From the NCBI GenBank assembly GCA_025451895.1, contig JANWJP010000065.1, positions 1-44,724 on the forward strand: 44,724 bases of DNA, read 5' to 3'. A program made the translations under genes and the position numbers. Every line of letters begins with the position of its first letter. Within the stretch, counting starts at the first letter, position 1. Origin of the DNA: Robertmurraya sp. GTDB taxonomy: Bacteria; Bacillota; Bacilli; Bacillales; Cytobacillaceae. Positions 27,137 to 35,128 of the stretch are shown one piece after another. The notes beneath the pieces are model-generated. The model was not told the DNA's origin, made no database searches, and saw nothing but the letters and a program-made list of their open reading frames with translations.

Positions 27137-28442
27137 ATGAGTCAAACAGTCTTAACGGCTCAAAAAACCGGCACCGACACCAACTTTAAAATTCTTGTCA
27201 TCCCCGGTATTTGTCTTTTTTTCAATGATTCCATTCAATCAGTTGTTCCGGCCATGTTTCCAATCCTGGAAAAATCAATGGGACTGACTTTTACTCAACT
27301 GGGGATGACCTCTTTTGCATTAAACATGGTATCCACAATGATGCAGCCTTTTGTCGGAGCTGTTACAGACGATAAGCCATATCCCTTTGCCCTCCCTTTC
27401 GGACTTACATTTACATTTTCGGGGTTTTAGGGCTGGCCTTTGCACCTTCTTTTCTTTTGATTATCTTCTCTGTTCTGTTCATAGGCCTCGGATCTGCCGT
27501 CTTCCATCCGGATGGCTCAAGAGTTGCCTATTTGGCTTCCGGAACAAGAAGAGGCTTAGGTCTATCCATTTTTCAGGTGGGCGGAAATTCCGGTCAAACA
27601 TTAGCTCCCTTAACTTTTTCCGACAGAAGTCTCCCATCCTCAAGGAACGTGTTTCTTATCGTTAGATAGGATTACCCGGGAAGCCCCCACTTCAAGCAAG
27701 CAGCAAGGGTGGTAAGTGGAGGGTAGTTCACTCACTGCATTGATTCTTGTTCCTCTTGGACAAAGAGGCGGGTGCTGCCTTATTTACAATCATTGCAGGT
27801 GCGGCAGTGGCTCTGTTAATCTAAATTGCTATCTGGTACAGAAAAAAGCTGAAAACAGAGATTGCGAGAATAAAAGAAGGAAAGAAAGGAACTGAATCAA
27901 AAACGGGGTAAAGCTTTTAGCGGTCCAATCATATTCTATTTATTGATCATTTTATTTATCATATTTGCCCCCGTTCATGGTACCAATGAGAGATATCGGA
28001 TTTTTATACCTTTTACGCAATAGAAAAATATTCATTTTCAAGTGCTGTCGGAACCTTTTTCGGCGGACCGCTTTCTGATAAGTTTGGAAAGAAAACGGTA
28101 ATCTTAATTTCCCTGGCCGGAACGGCTCCCATTTCCATTATCATCCCGTTTGCACCGCCGGTTGCGGCTTTTATTCTTTTACTCGCGGCCGGATTTATCC
28201 TTATGTCCAGTTTTTCAGTAACAGTTGTATACGCACAGGAACTTGTCCCCGGAAATATCGGTATGATGTCCGGATTTACAGTCTGTCTTGCATTCGGGAT
28301 AGGAGTGCTCGGACCTGTTGCGCTTGGAAATTTAGCAGACTATCTCGGCCTTTCTGCAACAATTATTCTGTTGGGCTTCTTGCCGCTCTTGGGAATCATT
28401 ACTTTCCAGCTCCCCGGCGACAGAAAACTGGTTGAAATGTAA
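27137..28442 (+). pseudogene. Decayed MFS transporter gene, fosmidomycin-resistance (Fsr) family
   Basis: The intact N-terminal piece (27137-27430, MSQTVLTAQK onwards) includes PGICLFFNDSIQSVVPAMFP and is followed by a one-base frameshift near 27417-27420. The frame then continues as LFIGLGSAVFHPDGSRVAYLASG up to about 27613, where a 118-bp foreign segment is inserted. Coding resumes (TALILVPLGQRG) and is broken again near 27765 and around 27985. A stretch of roughly ten residues is missing near 28040, and the last piece (28203-28442, SSFSVTVVYAQELVPGNIG) reaches a normal C-terminus. Joined, the parts cover the family's about 400 residues. At least four lesions mean no full protein is made. 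Confidence 0.9.
27614..27731 (+). mobile_element. 118-bp fragment resembling an IS200/IS605-family right end
   Basis: Removing this segment rejoins the transporter frame (...LAPL-I-TALILVPLGQ...), so it is an insertion. Its 3' half has a CCCCCACTT/AAGTGGAGGG hairpin (27684-27722) and ends GGGTAGTTCAC, the form I associate with right ends of IS605/IS1341-type TnpB elements in thermophilic Bacillaceae, where the same sequence is the 3' scaffold of the TnpB guide (omega) RNA. No transposase gene is present. No target duplication is evident, as expected for this family. Limits are set by the reading-frame argument. Confidence 0.55.
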
Positions 28443-28853
28443 ACAGAAAAACAAGGTTAAAAATGACCTTATCCCTTGAAAACCAATACAACCGGGAAAG
28501 ATCAAATTCTTTCCCGCCATGACTTACTATCCCTTGCGCATATCTCACCGAACAACAAATCTTCCCTCTTATTAAGATCAAATAATTTATGAATGACCCA
28601 AAAGTTAAAACTTGTCATCATACTTAATTTTTTCAACAAAGCTGTTTTTTCATATATTCTTTCTTTTAAGTCAAAATTATGTAATATTAAAATGAAACCG
28701 TTTTATTTTCATAAAACTTTAACATCTGGGTCAGTTTTCTGGCAATAAAATGCCATATAATAAAATTATAGATAACAAGTATTCAACGTGCTAACAGTAA
28801 TAATCACGTTTTTGGCAAAAGACATTCTATCCTTGGAATGAGGAGGGATTCCC
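28443..28853. other. Gene-free AT-rich intergenic region
   Basis: 410 bases. A GGGAAAGA/TCTTTCCC hairpin at about 28494-28515 without a T tract is the only structure noted. The promoter for the downstream gene should lie here; none was convincing. Confidence 0.4.
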
Positions 28854-29198
28854 GTGTACTGCCCAAATTTTCTCGAATTTTATCAAAAGGACATTGTACC
28901 GATTGGCCCGAAAGACAGAAAGTATTTACTCGACGAACACTATTCCGTAACAGCAGAATCTTCCCATTGGTTAATTGCATTGGATGGCCGCCCCGCCCTC
29001 AATAATCCTTATTATTACACTTGGAACATTGTTGTTTATCAGGCAAGTGCAGAAGGATTTTTTCTGTTGAAACAGCCTTATTACGTTTCAGAAAGCTTTG
29101 AAGATTTTAATCAAGCATGTGCCGCAGCAGACAAAATTGCTGAAGACTGCCGTTTCGACCGTTTAATTGCTAATACCAGGGAAAAACAAATTGTCTGA
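28854..29198 (+). CDS. Hypothetical protein, 114 residues
   Basis: GTG start with a strong AGGAGGGATT ribosome site 3-9 bases upstream. The product begins MYCPNFLEFYQKDIVPIGPK and is acidic and aromatic-rich (SHWLIALDGRPALNNPYYYT, then VVYQASAEGFFLLKQPYYVS), without membrane segments or a signal peptide. It is probably a small globular cytoplasmic protein. No family recognised. It is a single gene closed by a bidirectional terminator, convergent with fixX. Confidence 0.7.
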   Translation: MYCPNFLEFYQKDIVPIGPKDRKYLLDEHYSVTAESSHWLIALDGRPALNNPYYYTWNIVVYQASAEGFFLLKQPYYVSESFEDFNQACAAADKIAEDCRFDRLIANTREKQIV

Positions 29199-29252
29199 GA
29201 GTGTTTGCACAGTGCTTAAAATGTTTTATAAATAATTTATTTTCCACGAAAT

Positions 29253-29280
29253 AAAACCACCCGTGTCAACGGGTGGTTTT
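29253..29280. terminator. Bidirectional terminator between the 114-residue gene and fixX
   Basis: AAAACCACCCG and CGGGTGGTTTT form a perfect 11-bp stem with A and T tracts, serving both convergent units, including the fixABCX operon. Confidence 0.93.
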
Positions 29281-29328
29281 GCTCTGCGGGCTGACAAAAA
29301 GAACCGCTTTATATATTAATATCTGATT

Positions 29329-29613
29329 TTATGCAAGCCTGAAGATTACACCGTGGCCGCCTTTCGGATATTCCCATTTAATATTTTGATGCGGACAGCC
29401 GATTCGGCAGCTTCCGCATTCGTGGCAACCTTCGAAACCGACCTGCATCCGTGTTCCTTCCCATTTGTAAACCTCGCCGGGACAGAATAAAGTACACAGT
29501 TTATCAGGACATTTTGTCAGACATACTTCATGATCAAGAATAGTCAGATGAGATTTTGTATCACATTTAAAACGGAGAAGATACTGCTTTTCTTCAATCG
29601 TTTTTGTTGACAT
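29329..29613 (-). CDS. fixX: Ferredoxin-like protein FixX
   Basis: 94 residues. The C-terminal half carries the 4Fe-4S motif CHECGSCRIGCP (about 64-75), and a second set of Cys (CLTKCPDKLCTLFCP, about 31-45) is typical of FixX. FixX partners FixC as the ferredoxin-like domain of the ETF:quinone oxidoreductase module. Its ATG overlaps the fixC stop (TAATG). It is the last gene of fixABCX, followed by a terminator about 50 bases on. Confidence 0.95.
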   Translation of the reverse strand: MSTKTIEEKQYLLRFKCDTKSHLTILDHEVCLTKCPDKLCTLFCPGEVYKWEGTRMQVGFEGCHECGSCRIGCPHQNIKWEYPKGGHGVIFRLA

Positions 29614-30908
29614 TATTTCACCGCCTTCCATGCACGATAAATATCTTTAATGACATTTAATTTGCCTTTTTCACCGGTGAGCATTTTCATCATTTCTTTT
29701 TGTTTATCCTTCTTCGGAACTCCGTCAACAGTAAAGAACTCGCTCATTGCTTTGTTAAGCATCGGCAAATAGTATTGGAAATATTGCGGATTCTCTTCAA
29801 ATGTATGGGCGGCATCCTTATATTTTTGAAGATCCTTTATAATAAAGCTTTCGTACAAAGCATCGCGATAGCTGCTTAAGCCTGCTTCACTGAAATCATT
29901 CCGTTCCTTGGCCTTAATGATCGCCTCTGCTGCCATTCTTCCGGAGGCCATCGCCATATTGGACCCTTCCCTGTGAATCGCATTTACAAGCTGGGCCGCA
30001 TCTCCGACAACAACAACACCGTTCCCGACAACTTTAGGAACAGAGTTATATCCTCCCTCCGGAATTAAATGAGCCAAATATTCGGCAGATTCCCCGCCTT
30101 CAAGAAGCGGGCTGACCATCGGATGATTTTTCAGCTGATCAAGCAAATCATAAGGCTTCATTTTTGACTTTATCATGCTGGATAAGGTCGTACCTACCCC
30201 GATATTAATGCTGTCTTTATTCGTATAAATAAATGCCGTTCCTAAGTTTCCTTTGGTTGAATCACCAAAGATTTCAATCGTACAGCCCTGATTGTCATTC
30301 ACATTAAACCGATCATTGATTTTCTCCTTTGGAAGATTAATAACTTCCATAACAGCCAGTGCAACTTCATCAGGACGAAGCTCTTTACGGAAACCGAGCT
30401 GCTTTGCCAACAGGGAGTTTACTCCATCAGCAAGAACGACAACATCCGCATACACATCCCCGTCAGGACGGTCAGTGCGCACTCCCACTACCTTTCCGTT
30501 TTCAACAATGCACTCTTTAACAACTGTTTCATTGATGAGCAGGCTGCCTTGTTCAACAGCTTTTTGTGCAAACCATTGGTCAAATTTGGCGCGGAGAACA
30601 GTAAAGTTATTGTACGGTTCTTCTCCCCACTCAAGGCCTTTATAACCGAATTTTACGACTGAATTTTTATCCATAAGCCAGAAGTTCTGCTCAACGATTG
30701 GTCTTTCCAACGGCGCTTCCTTCCAAAACTCAGGAATAATTTCTTCAAGCTGTTTGCGGTATAAAACACCGCCCATAACGTTCTTACTTCCCGGATATTC
30801 TCCTCTTTCGATTTGCAAAACCTTTAATCCGTTCTTTGCACATGTATACGCACAGGCAGTCCCTGCAGGACCGGCCCCAACGACAATGACATCAAACTTT
30901 TCAGGCAT
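29613..30908 (-). CDS. fixC: Electron-transfer-flavoprotein:quinone oxidoreductase FixC
   Basis: 431 residues. The N-terminal FAD-binding Rossmann motif is VVGAGPAGTACAYTCAKNG (about 9-27), and a second FAD contact is VVVGDAAQLVNAIHREGSN (about 293-311). With FixX it corresponds to the mitochondrial ETF-QO split in two. It passes the high-potential electrons of the bifurcating ETF to quinone at the membrane. ATG 30908 is preferred (GGCGGTGA upstream) and overlaps the fixB end by 8 bases; a GTG at 30920 is possible. Confidence 0.95.
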   Translation of the reverse strand: MPEKFDVIVVGAGPAGTACAYTCAKNGLKVLQIERGEYPGSKNVMGGVLYRKQLEEIIPEFWKEAPLERPIVEQNFWLMDKNSVVKFGYKGLEWGEEPYNNFTVLRAKFDQWFAQKAVEQGSLLINETVVKECIVENGKVVGVRTDRPDGDVYADVVVLADGVNSLLAKQLGFRKELRPDEVALAVMEVINLPKEKINDRFNVNDNQGCTIEIFGDSTKGNLGTAFIYTNKDSINIGVGTTLSSMIKSKMKPYDLLDQLKNHPMVSPLLEGGESAEYLAHLIPEGGYNSVPKVVGNGVVVVGDAAQLVNAIHREGSNMAMASGRMAAEAIIKAKERNDFSEAGLSSYRDALYESFIIKDLQKYKDAAHTFEENPQYFQYYLPMLNKAMSEFFTVDGVPKKDKQKEMMKMLTGEKGKLNVIKDIYRAWKAVK

Positions 30909-31929
30909 AGCTGATTTCACCGCCCATTTCCTTGCGAATTTGTTTAAACTGTTCGATTAATTTCGGTAAAATCTCCAATGCATCGCCGACGATTCCGTAA
31001 GTGGCCACATCAAAGATCGGCGCATTTGGATCGTTATTGATTGCAATAATTACGTCAGAGTTCTTCATTCCCACTACATGCTGAATAGCTCCGGAAACCC
31101 CAACCGCGAAATACATTTTCGGAGTTACCGTTTGACCGGTTTGACCAATTTGATATTCATAAGGGAGCCATCCAGCCTCGATAACATCTCTTGTTCCGCC
31201 GACGCTGGCGCCAATCACTTCGGCAAACTCATGAATGAGTTGAAATCCTAGTTCATCACCCATGCCTTTACCGCCGCAAACAATAACATGAGCATCGGCC
31301 AAGCTGGCAGTTTCTGTTACGTCCTTCACAATTTTAAGGACTTTTGTGCGCATATCTTCTTCTTTAAGGTCTATCGTTTCTTCGACAACCTTCCCTTGTC
31401 TTGTCTCATCCGGCTCCAATGCTTTCATCACCTTGGGTCTGACAGTAGCCATCTGAGGACGATCCTTTTTACATAGAATGGTTGCCATAATATTTCCGCC
31501 AAACGCAGGACGGCTGGCCTCTAATAAACGGTTTTCCATATCAATATCAAGCATTGTACAGTCTGCCGTCAAACCTGTTGCAAGGTCAGTGGCAACGGCA
31601 CTTGCCAGATCCTTGCCGTTAGGCGTTGCCCCGTATAAAAGAATTTCCGGTTTATATGTTTCTACTAATTTCAAAAGACCTTTCATATATGATTCCGTCC
31701 GATAGTCTTTCAGGACAGGATGATCGATCATATAAACAATGTCTGCACCGTAAGCGATAATTTGAGAAGCAAGACTTTTAACTTCTGAACCCAACAATAC
31801 ACCGGCAAGCGGAACCTGCAGTTTATCAGCCAAATCTCTTCCGGCACCAAGCAATTCGAGCGAAACGCTCTCAATTACACCCTCATTCTGCTCAATGAAT
31901 ACCCATACTCCCCGGTATTCTTCAATCAT
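30901..31929 (-). CDS. fixB: Electron transfer flavoprotein alpha subunit FixB
   Basis: 342 residues. The N-terminal ETF domain begins MIEEYRGVWVFIEQNEG. The C-terminal FAD-binding ETF_alpha domain has GGKGMGDELGFQLIHEFAEV (about 219-238), GASVGGTRDVIEAGW, YQIGQTGQTVTPKMYFAVGV (about 264-283) and the SGAIQH motif. It holds the FAD that carries electrons to FixC. ATG 31929 follows GGGGGG. The length exceeds a typical ETF-alpha of about 320, as is usual for FixB. Confidence 0.95.
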   Translation of the reverse strand: MIEEYRGVWVFIEQNEGVIESVSLELLGAGRDLADKLQVPLAGVLLGSEVKSLASQIIAYGADIVYMIDHPVLKDYRTESYMKGLLKLVETYKPEILLYGATPNGKDLASAVATDLATGLTADCTMLDIDMENRLLEASRPAFGGNIMATILCKKDRPQMATVRPKVMKALEPDETRQGKVVEETIDLKEEDMRTKVLKIVKDVTETASLADAHVIVCGGKGMGDELGFQLIHEFAEVIGASVGGTRDVIEAGWLPYEYQIGQTGQTVTPKMYFAVGVSGAIQHVVGMKNSDVIIAINNDPNAPIFDVATYGIVGDALEILPKLIEQFKQIRKEMGGEISYA

Positions 31930-31960
31930 GGAAGACCCCCCAATCACATTTTTTAAAAGA

Positions 31961-32779
31961 TTACTTTACGAAAAATAATTCCTTTCTTTCAAGCATGATG
32001 TCAATTACCTGTTTAACCTGCTCATCTGCAGTTCCTTCTAATTTCTTTCCACCCTCAGGCCGCGGCGGTGTAAACATTTTTCCTACCACAGTAGGTGATC
32101 CTTTCAGACCGAGCTTTGTTCTGTCAACACCCTCAAAATCATTAACGGTCCAGATAACGGGCTCGTATCTTGCAGCCTTGATCATATTTGGCAGCGGAGC
32201 ATATTCAATTTCATTTACTTCTTTTTCCACTGTAAGGAGACAAGGCAACTCAGCCTGAACAATTTCATAGCCGCCGGATGTTTTTCTTTTCACAAGGACT
32301 GTTCTTTCTTTTTCATTGACTTCGAGAACCTCCAACACGTTTGTTACCGGAGGAATATCAAGTCTTCTTGCAATACCCGGACCGACTTGGCCGGTATCGC
32401 CGTCAATAGCCTGCTTTCCGCAAATGATCATGTCAATCGGTCTGGCTTTAGCGATTTTTTCCAATCCTTTGGATAAAGCATAGCTGGTAGCAAGTGTATC
32501 GGCCCCCGCAAAAGCACGGTCGGTAATTAAATACCCCTCGTCAGCTCCAATTTCAACACTCTTCTTAATGATATCCGTTGCCGGAGGCGGACCCATGGAA
32601 ATAACGGAAATATGTCCTTTACCCAGCTCTTTCTTAATATTAACCGCTTCCTGCACTGCATGTGCGTCATATGGATTCAAAATGGCCGGTGCACTGCGGC
32701 GGTCCAGAGTATTTGTTTTTGGATTAATTTTAATAATTTTCGTATCTGGAACTTGTTTAATACATACGACAATGTGCAT
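31961..32779 (-). CDS. fixA: Electron transfer flavoprotein beta subunit FixA
   Basis: 272 residues starting MHIVVCIKQVPDTKIIKINP. It includes the ETF_beta nucleotide region CGKQAIDGDTGQVGPGIARRL (about 119-139). In bifurcating ETFs this subunit holds the FAD where NADH electrons are split. It is the first gene of fixABCX, with an excellent AAAGGAGG ribosome site. In nitrogen fixers and some anaerobes FixAB bifurcates NADH to ferredoxin/flavodoxin and quinone; the bifurcating role here is by family. Confidence 0.95.
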   Translation of the reverse strand: MHIVVCIKQVPDTKIIKINPKTNTLDRRSAPAILNPYDAHAVQEAVNIKKELGKGHISVISMGPPPATDIIKKSVEIGADEGYLITDRAFAGADTLATSYALSKGLEKIAKARPIDMIICGKQAIDGDTGQVGPGIARRLDIPPVTNVLEVLEVNEKERTVLVKRKTSGGYEIVQAELPCLLTVEKEVNEIEYAPLPNMIKAARYEPVIWTVNDFEGVDRTKLGLKGSPTVVGKMFTPPRPEGGKKLEGTADEQVKQVIDIMLERKELFFVK

Positions 32780-33394
32780 ACTGAAACCTCCTTTATAGAT
32801 TCATATAGTGTTTTATTTATATTACAATGCTTTAGATTACTACTTCACCTTCGTAATTAAAGCATGAAAAAAACAAAATACTTGCGAGATTCTTCACATA
32901 TGCTCCTAAAACAAGGCAAAGGTGGTGCTTACAATGATTTTCGTGCAATACTTCCCTTAATTATAATGCAAAAACGGCTCCCGTACATCAGAAGTTTCAG
33001 AAAATGGAAAAAAATCGATCGACAACTTTTCTAATTATCTGCAAAATAAGTAGAAAAAAGGAATAAAAAGGAGAAATAATGGAAAGTTATCGATTTCACA
33101 TATTTGTTCATAAAAAAGAATGATAGACTCGATCATCCTCGGCTGACATATAAAAGTATGTATCTCAATTATAAACGGTTTTTGCCTTTAGCAAAGGCAA
33201 AGTTTTGCTTTTAATTGTTAATTTCCCGGTTCAAATCAAAAAATTATATACGCTTCCCAGTTTAACGTTATTGTCACAAAAATTCAACAATTTTTTTAAC
33301 AGAATTGTCGAAAATGTAGAGAGAAAAAGAAATTAATTCCAAAATACAGAGTCATTATTTTCATGTCAATCTTCCCAGGCCAAAACAGGAACTG

Positions 33395-33480
33395 ATGTTA
33401 GTGCGTCGCAAAAAAAGCGTCGTCTGACAGAAGCCGGCACTTTGCAGGACGCTACGGTGAAGGGACATCTTTCTTAGCAA
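33395..33480 (-). ncRNA. Possible degenerate Bacillaceae-1-like RNA
   Basis: Part of the order seen at 17742-17860 recurs: GCAGGACGC (33436-33444 approximately), then AAGGGACATC, then TTTCTTAGC, echoing ACAGGACGT, ACAGGACGTGGC and TTTTTAGCC. The stems are poorly kept, so it may be a decayed copy or chance. Confidence 0.3.
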
Positions 33481-33498
33481 TTTGAAAAGAAAATAAAA

Positions 33499-33525
33499 AA
33501 ACATCCAACTGTTTACGGATGTTTT
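33499..33525 (+). terminator. Orphan terminator-like hairpin
   Basis: AAACATCC pairs with GGATGTTTT across a 10-base loop. A-rich upstream and T-rich downstream sequence could stop transcription in either direction. No gene ends nearby. Confidence 0.45.
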
Positions 33526-33629
33526 GGACGCAATACAATAAAAAGAACACTTTTTAGAGCCGTTTTAATCAATAGTCTCTTAAAGGCGTTCTAGTGAAAC
33601 TTATTAGTATTTAAGTGTCCTGAAAGACC

Positions 33630-33691
33630 AAATAGGTGACAGCCTAATAGTTCAAACCTAATAGTTCAAATATTAGCCTGTCATCCTATTT
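33630..33691. repeat. Long hairpin with internal direct repeats
   Basis: AAATAGG-TGACAG-CCTAATA at the left pairs with TATTAG-CCTGTCA-TCCTATTT at the right (about 20 bp with one bulge). The left arm and loop contain CCTAATAGTTCAAA twice in tandem (33643-33656 and 33657-33670). Confidence 0.6.
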
Positions 33692-33747
33692 ACATTCGCG
33701 AGATTCTTCAAAATTCATTTATAAATATTCACCATTCCGCTCTAAAA

Positions 33748-34005
33748 TTAACTTTTCCCGAGACTGACACGCTTACGCGGCCATAATAACATTAATTGCC
33801 TGCCGGTAACCCCCGTTGTCTCTTTCTTCGGTGTGCAGCAGCGAAACAAGCACTGGTATTCATAAATTAAACGGTCCAATTCCTGACTTTGGCGGATGGT
33901 CTCGTCACTGGTCAAACCGCTTGTTTTGGCGGTTTCAATCATTCTGTGTCTCTTTCTTTGAATTTCATCGAGAATCTCTTTGATCCTTTGCTGCTTCACC
34001 AACAA
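33748..34005 (-). CDS. Spo0E-like aspartyl-phosphate phosphatase
   Basis: 85 residues or slightly fewer. The Spo0E signature SQELDRLIYEYQ is present at about 40-51, preceded by a helix (IKEILDEIQRKRHRMIETA) that forms the helical hairpin of the family. Members dephosphorylate Spo0A~P and delay sporulation. The start is one of consecutive TTG-TTG-GTG codons; AGGAGG ends 5 bases before 34005 and 8 before 34002, so 34002 is equally likely. A basic C-terminal tail (RQLMLLWPRKR) extends past the core. Confidence 0.85.
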   Translation of the reverse strand: MLVKQQRIKEILDEIQRKRHRMIETAKTSGLTSDETIRQSQELDRLIYEYQCLFRCCTPKKETTGVTGRQLMLLWPRKRVSLGKS

Positions 34006-34206
34006 CTTTTCCTCCTAATCCTCTCCCAGCATCTTGCCTTAAAAAAAGATATCCCTGTTGAATTATTACAGGAATTTTAAGAATTGTAAATAGAATCGCA
34101 ATTTTAGACAAATTTTTTTAAAAAATTTTACTTTTTAGTTAAAAAGCTGTGAAATTTTTCCGGTTGAAAAAGGTCTAAAAGGATTGAAAACTGCAAATTG
34201 AAACGG

Positions 34207-34704
34207 TTAATCAAAAGACGCGCCTTCGAGACGGAGAAGTTTTTCTTTAATATCGGTTCTTGTGCCTGCATATCCCGTCAGTTTTTTATTTTTCCCGATG
34301 ACACGGTGGCAGGGAATGACAATTGGAAGAGGGTTCGCTTTGTTTGCCTGGCCGATTGCCCTGACGGCTTTTTTATTTCCGATTGCTTCAGCGATTTCCT
34401 GGTAGCTCCTTGTTTCACCGTATGGAATATTGGAAAGTTCCTTCCAGACAGATAATTGAAAAGGTGTACCGGATTGATCGAGCGGGAGTGAAAATTGTCT
34501 GCGCTTCTTAGAAAAATACTCATCCAGTTGTCTGACAGCTTCTTTAAGAAGCGGATCACTTTCATCCCTTACATAATGCAGACTGCTTCCTTCTTCAAAA
34601 AATCTTTCTTCGCCAAAATAAATAGCGGCAATTTTTTCATCACTTTTTACAATAGTAAGTTCCCCGACCGGACTGGTATATATAGCATATTTCCTTACTC
34701 CCAT
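34207..34704 (-). CDS. ogt: Methylated-DNA--protein-cysteine methyltransferase
   Basis: 165 residues. The suicide alkyl-acceptor Cys is C132 in PIVIPCHRVIG. The DNA-binding HTH segment spans YQEIAEAIGNKKAVRAIGQA (101-120), with the Arg finger AVRA. It repairs O6-methylguanine by transferring the methyl group to itself. The ATG at 34704 has GGAGGTGA 12 bases upstream, a rather long spacing. It is a single gene between the spo0E-like and PFOR units. Confidence 0.95.
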   Translation of the reverse strand: MGVRKYAIYTSPVGELTIVKSDEKIAAIYFGEERFFEEGSSLHYVRDESDPLLKEAVRQLDEYFSKKRRQFSLPLDQSGTPFQLSVWKELSNIPYGETRSYQEIAEAIGNKKAVRAIGQANKANPLPIVIPCHRVIGKNKKLTGYAGTRTDIKEKLLRLEGASFD

Positions 34705-35002
34705 TTTTTAAAAAATTCACCTCCGGCAGTTTATAACAGGAAATTTTATACATAAACTCTGCAGTTTTCAGAAATCCGGATTTGTTCGGTACCCACAGCA
34801 TCAAACCGGAACATTTTTATGGGTTTAAACAAACAGGATCCTGTTTCCGGGTTGATACTATTATCATAAACATACGTTCGCAAATGCAGTGATAATTGTC
34901 TGAGCTCAGGTGCATTTTTGTGACAATTTAGTGATTTTTTGAAGCACTTGCAACGTCATTTCATGCTTAGATGATGCATAGCTGATACATTCCAAAGAAA
35001 AA
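34705..35002. other. Gene-free region between ogt and the PFOR terminator
   Basis: About 300 bases without a credible gene. The minus-strand frame at 34906-35088 overlaps the PFOR terminator and has no family likeness. No clear ogt promoter was identified. Confidence 0.4.
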
Positions 35003-35116
35003 GGCCGTTCCAAAAAGCGGTCCGCCCACAGTCTGCCCTTTTTGAAACAGCGTCCCGGAGAATTTCTCAGGAGCATATCAGGCGGCAAACTGTGAACTTG
35101 CTCTTATGGAACAGCC
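35003..35116 (-). terminator. Oversized terminator of the PFOR operon
   Basis: On the minus strand GGCTGTTCCA ends up paired with TGGAACGGCC, followed by TTTTTCTTT. Inside lie a second pair (CACAGTTTGCC with GGCAGACTGTG) and a central GAGAAATTCTC palindrome. The whole element is a 114-base imperfect inverted repeat. Confidence 0.7.
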
Positions 35117-35128
35117 TTATAATTTAAA

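Larger units (their letters stand above)
32780..33747. other. 968-bp gene-free, hairpin-rich region upstream of fixA
   Basis: No gene beyond a 14-codon frame (ATG 33079). It holds a fixA leader hairpin GCTTTAGATTAC/GTAATTAAAGC (32829-32863), an orphan terminator-like hairpin (33181-33207), a possible degenerate Bacillaceae-1 copy (about 33395-33480), a terminator-like hairpin (33499-33525) and a long hairpin with internal tandem repeats (33630-33691). GCGAGATTCTTCA occurs at both 32884-32896 and 33698-33710, near the two ends. Confidence 0.5.

Noticed and set aside
28203-28442. A separate 79-residue protein
   Set aside because: It is the C-terminal piece of the broken Fsr-type transporter, not an independent gene.
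33630-33691. Short CRISPR-like array (tandem CCTAATAGTTCAAA)
   Set aside because: Only two copies, directly adjacent, with no spacers and no cas genes.
34906-35088. 60-codon minus-strand frame after the PFOR genes
   Set aside because: It lies largely inside the inverted-repeat terminator and has no ribosome site or recognisable product.
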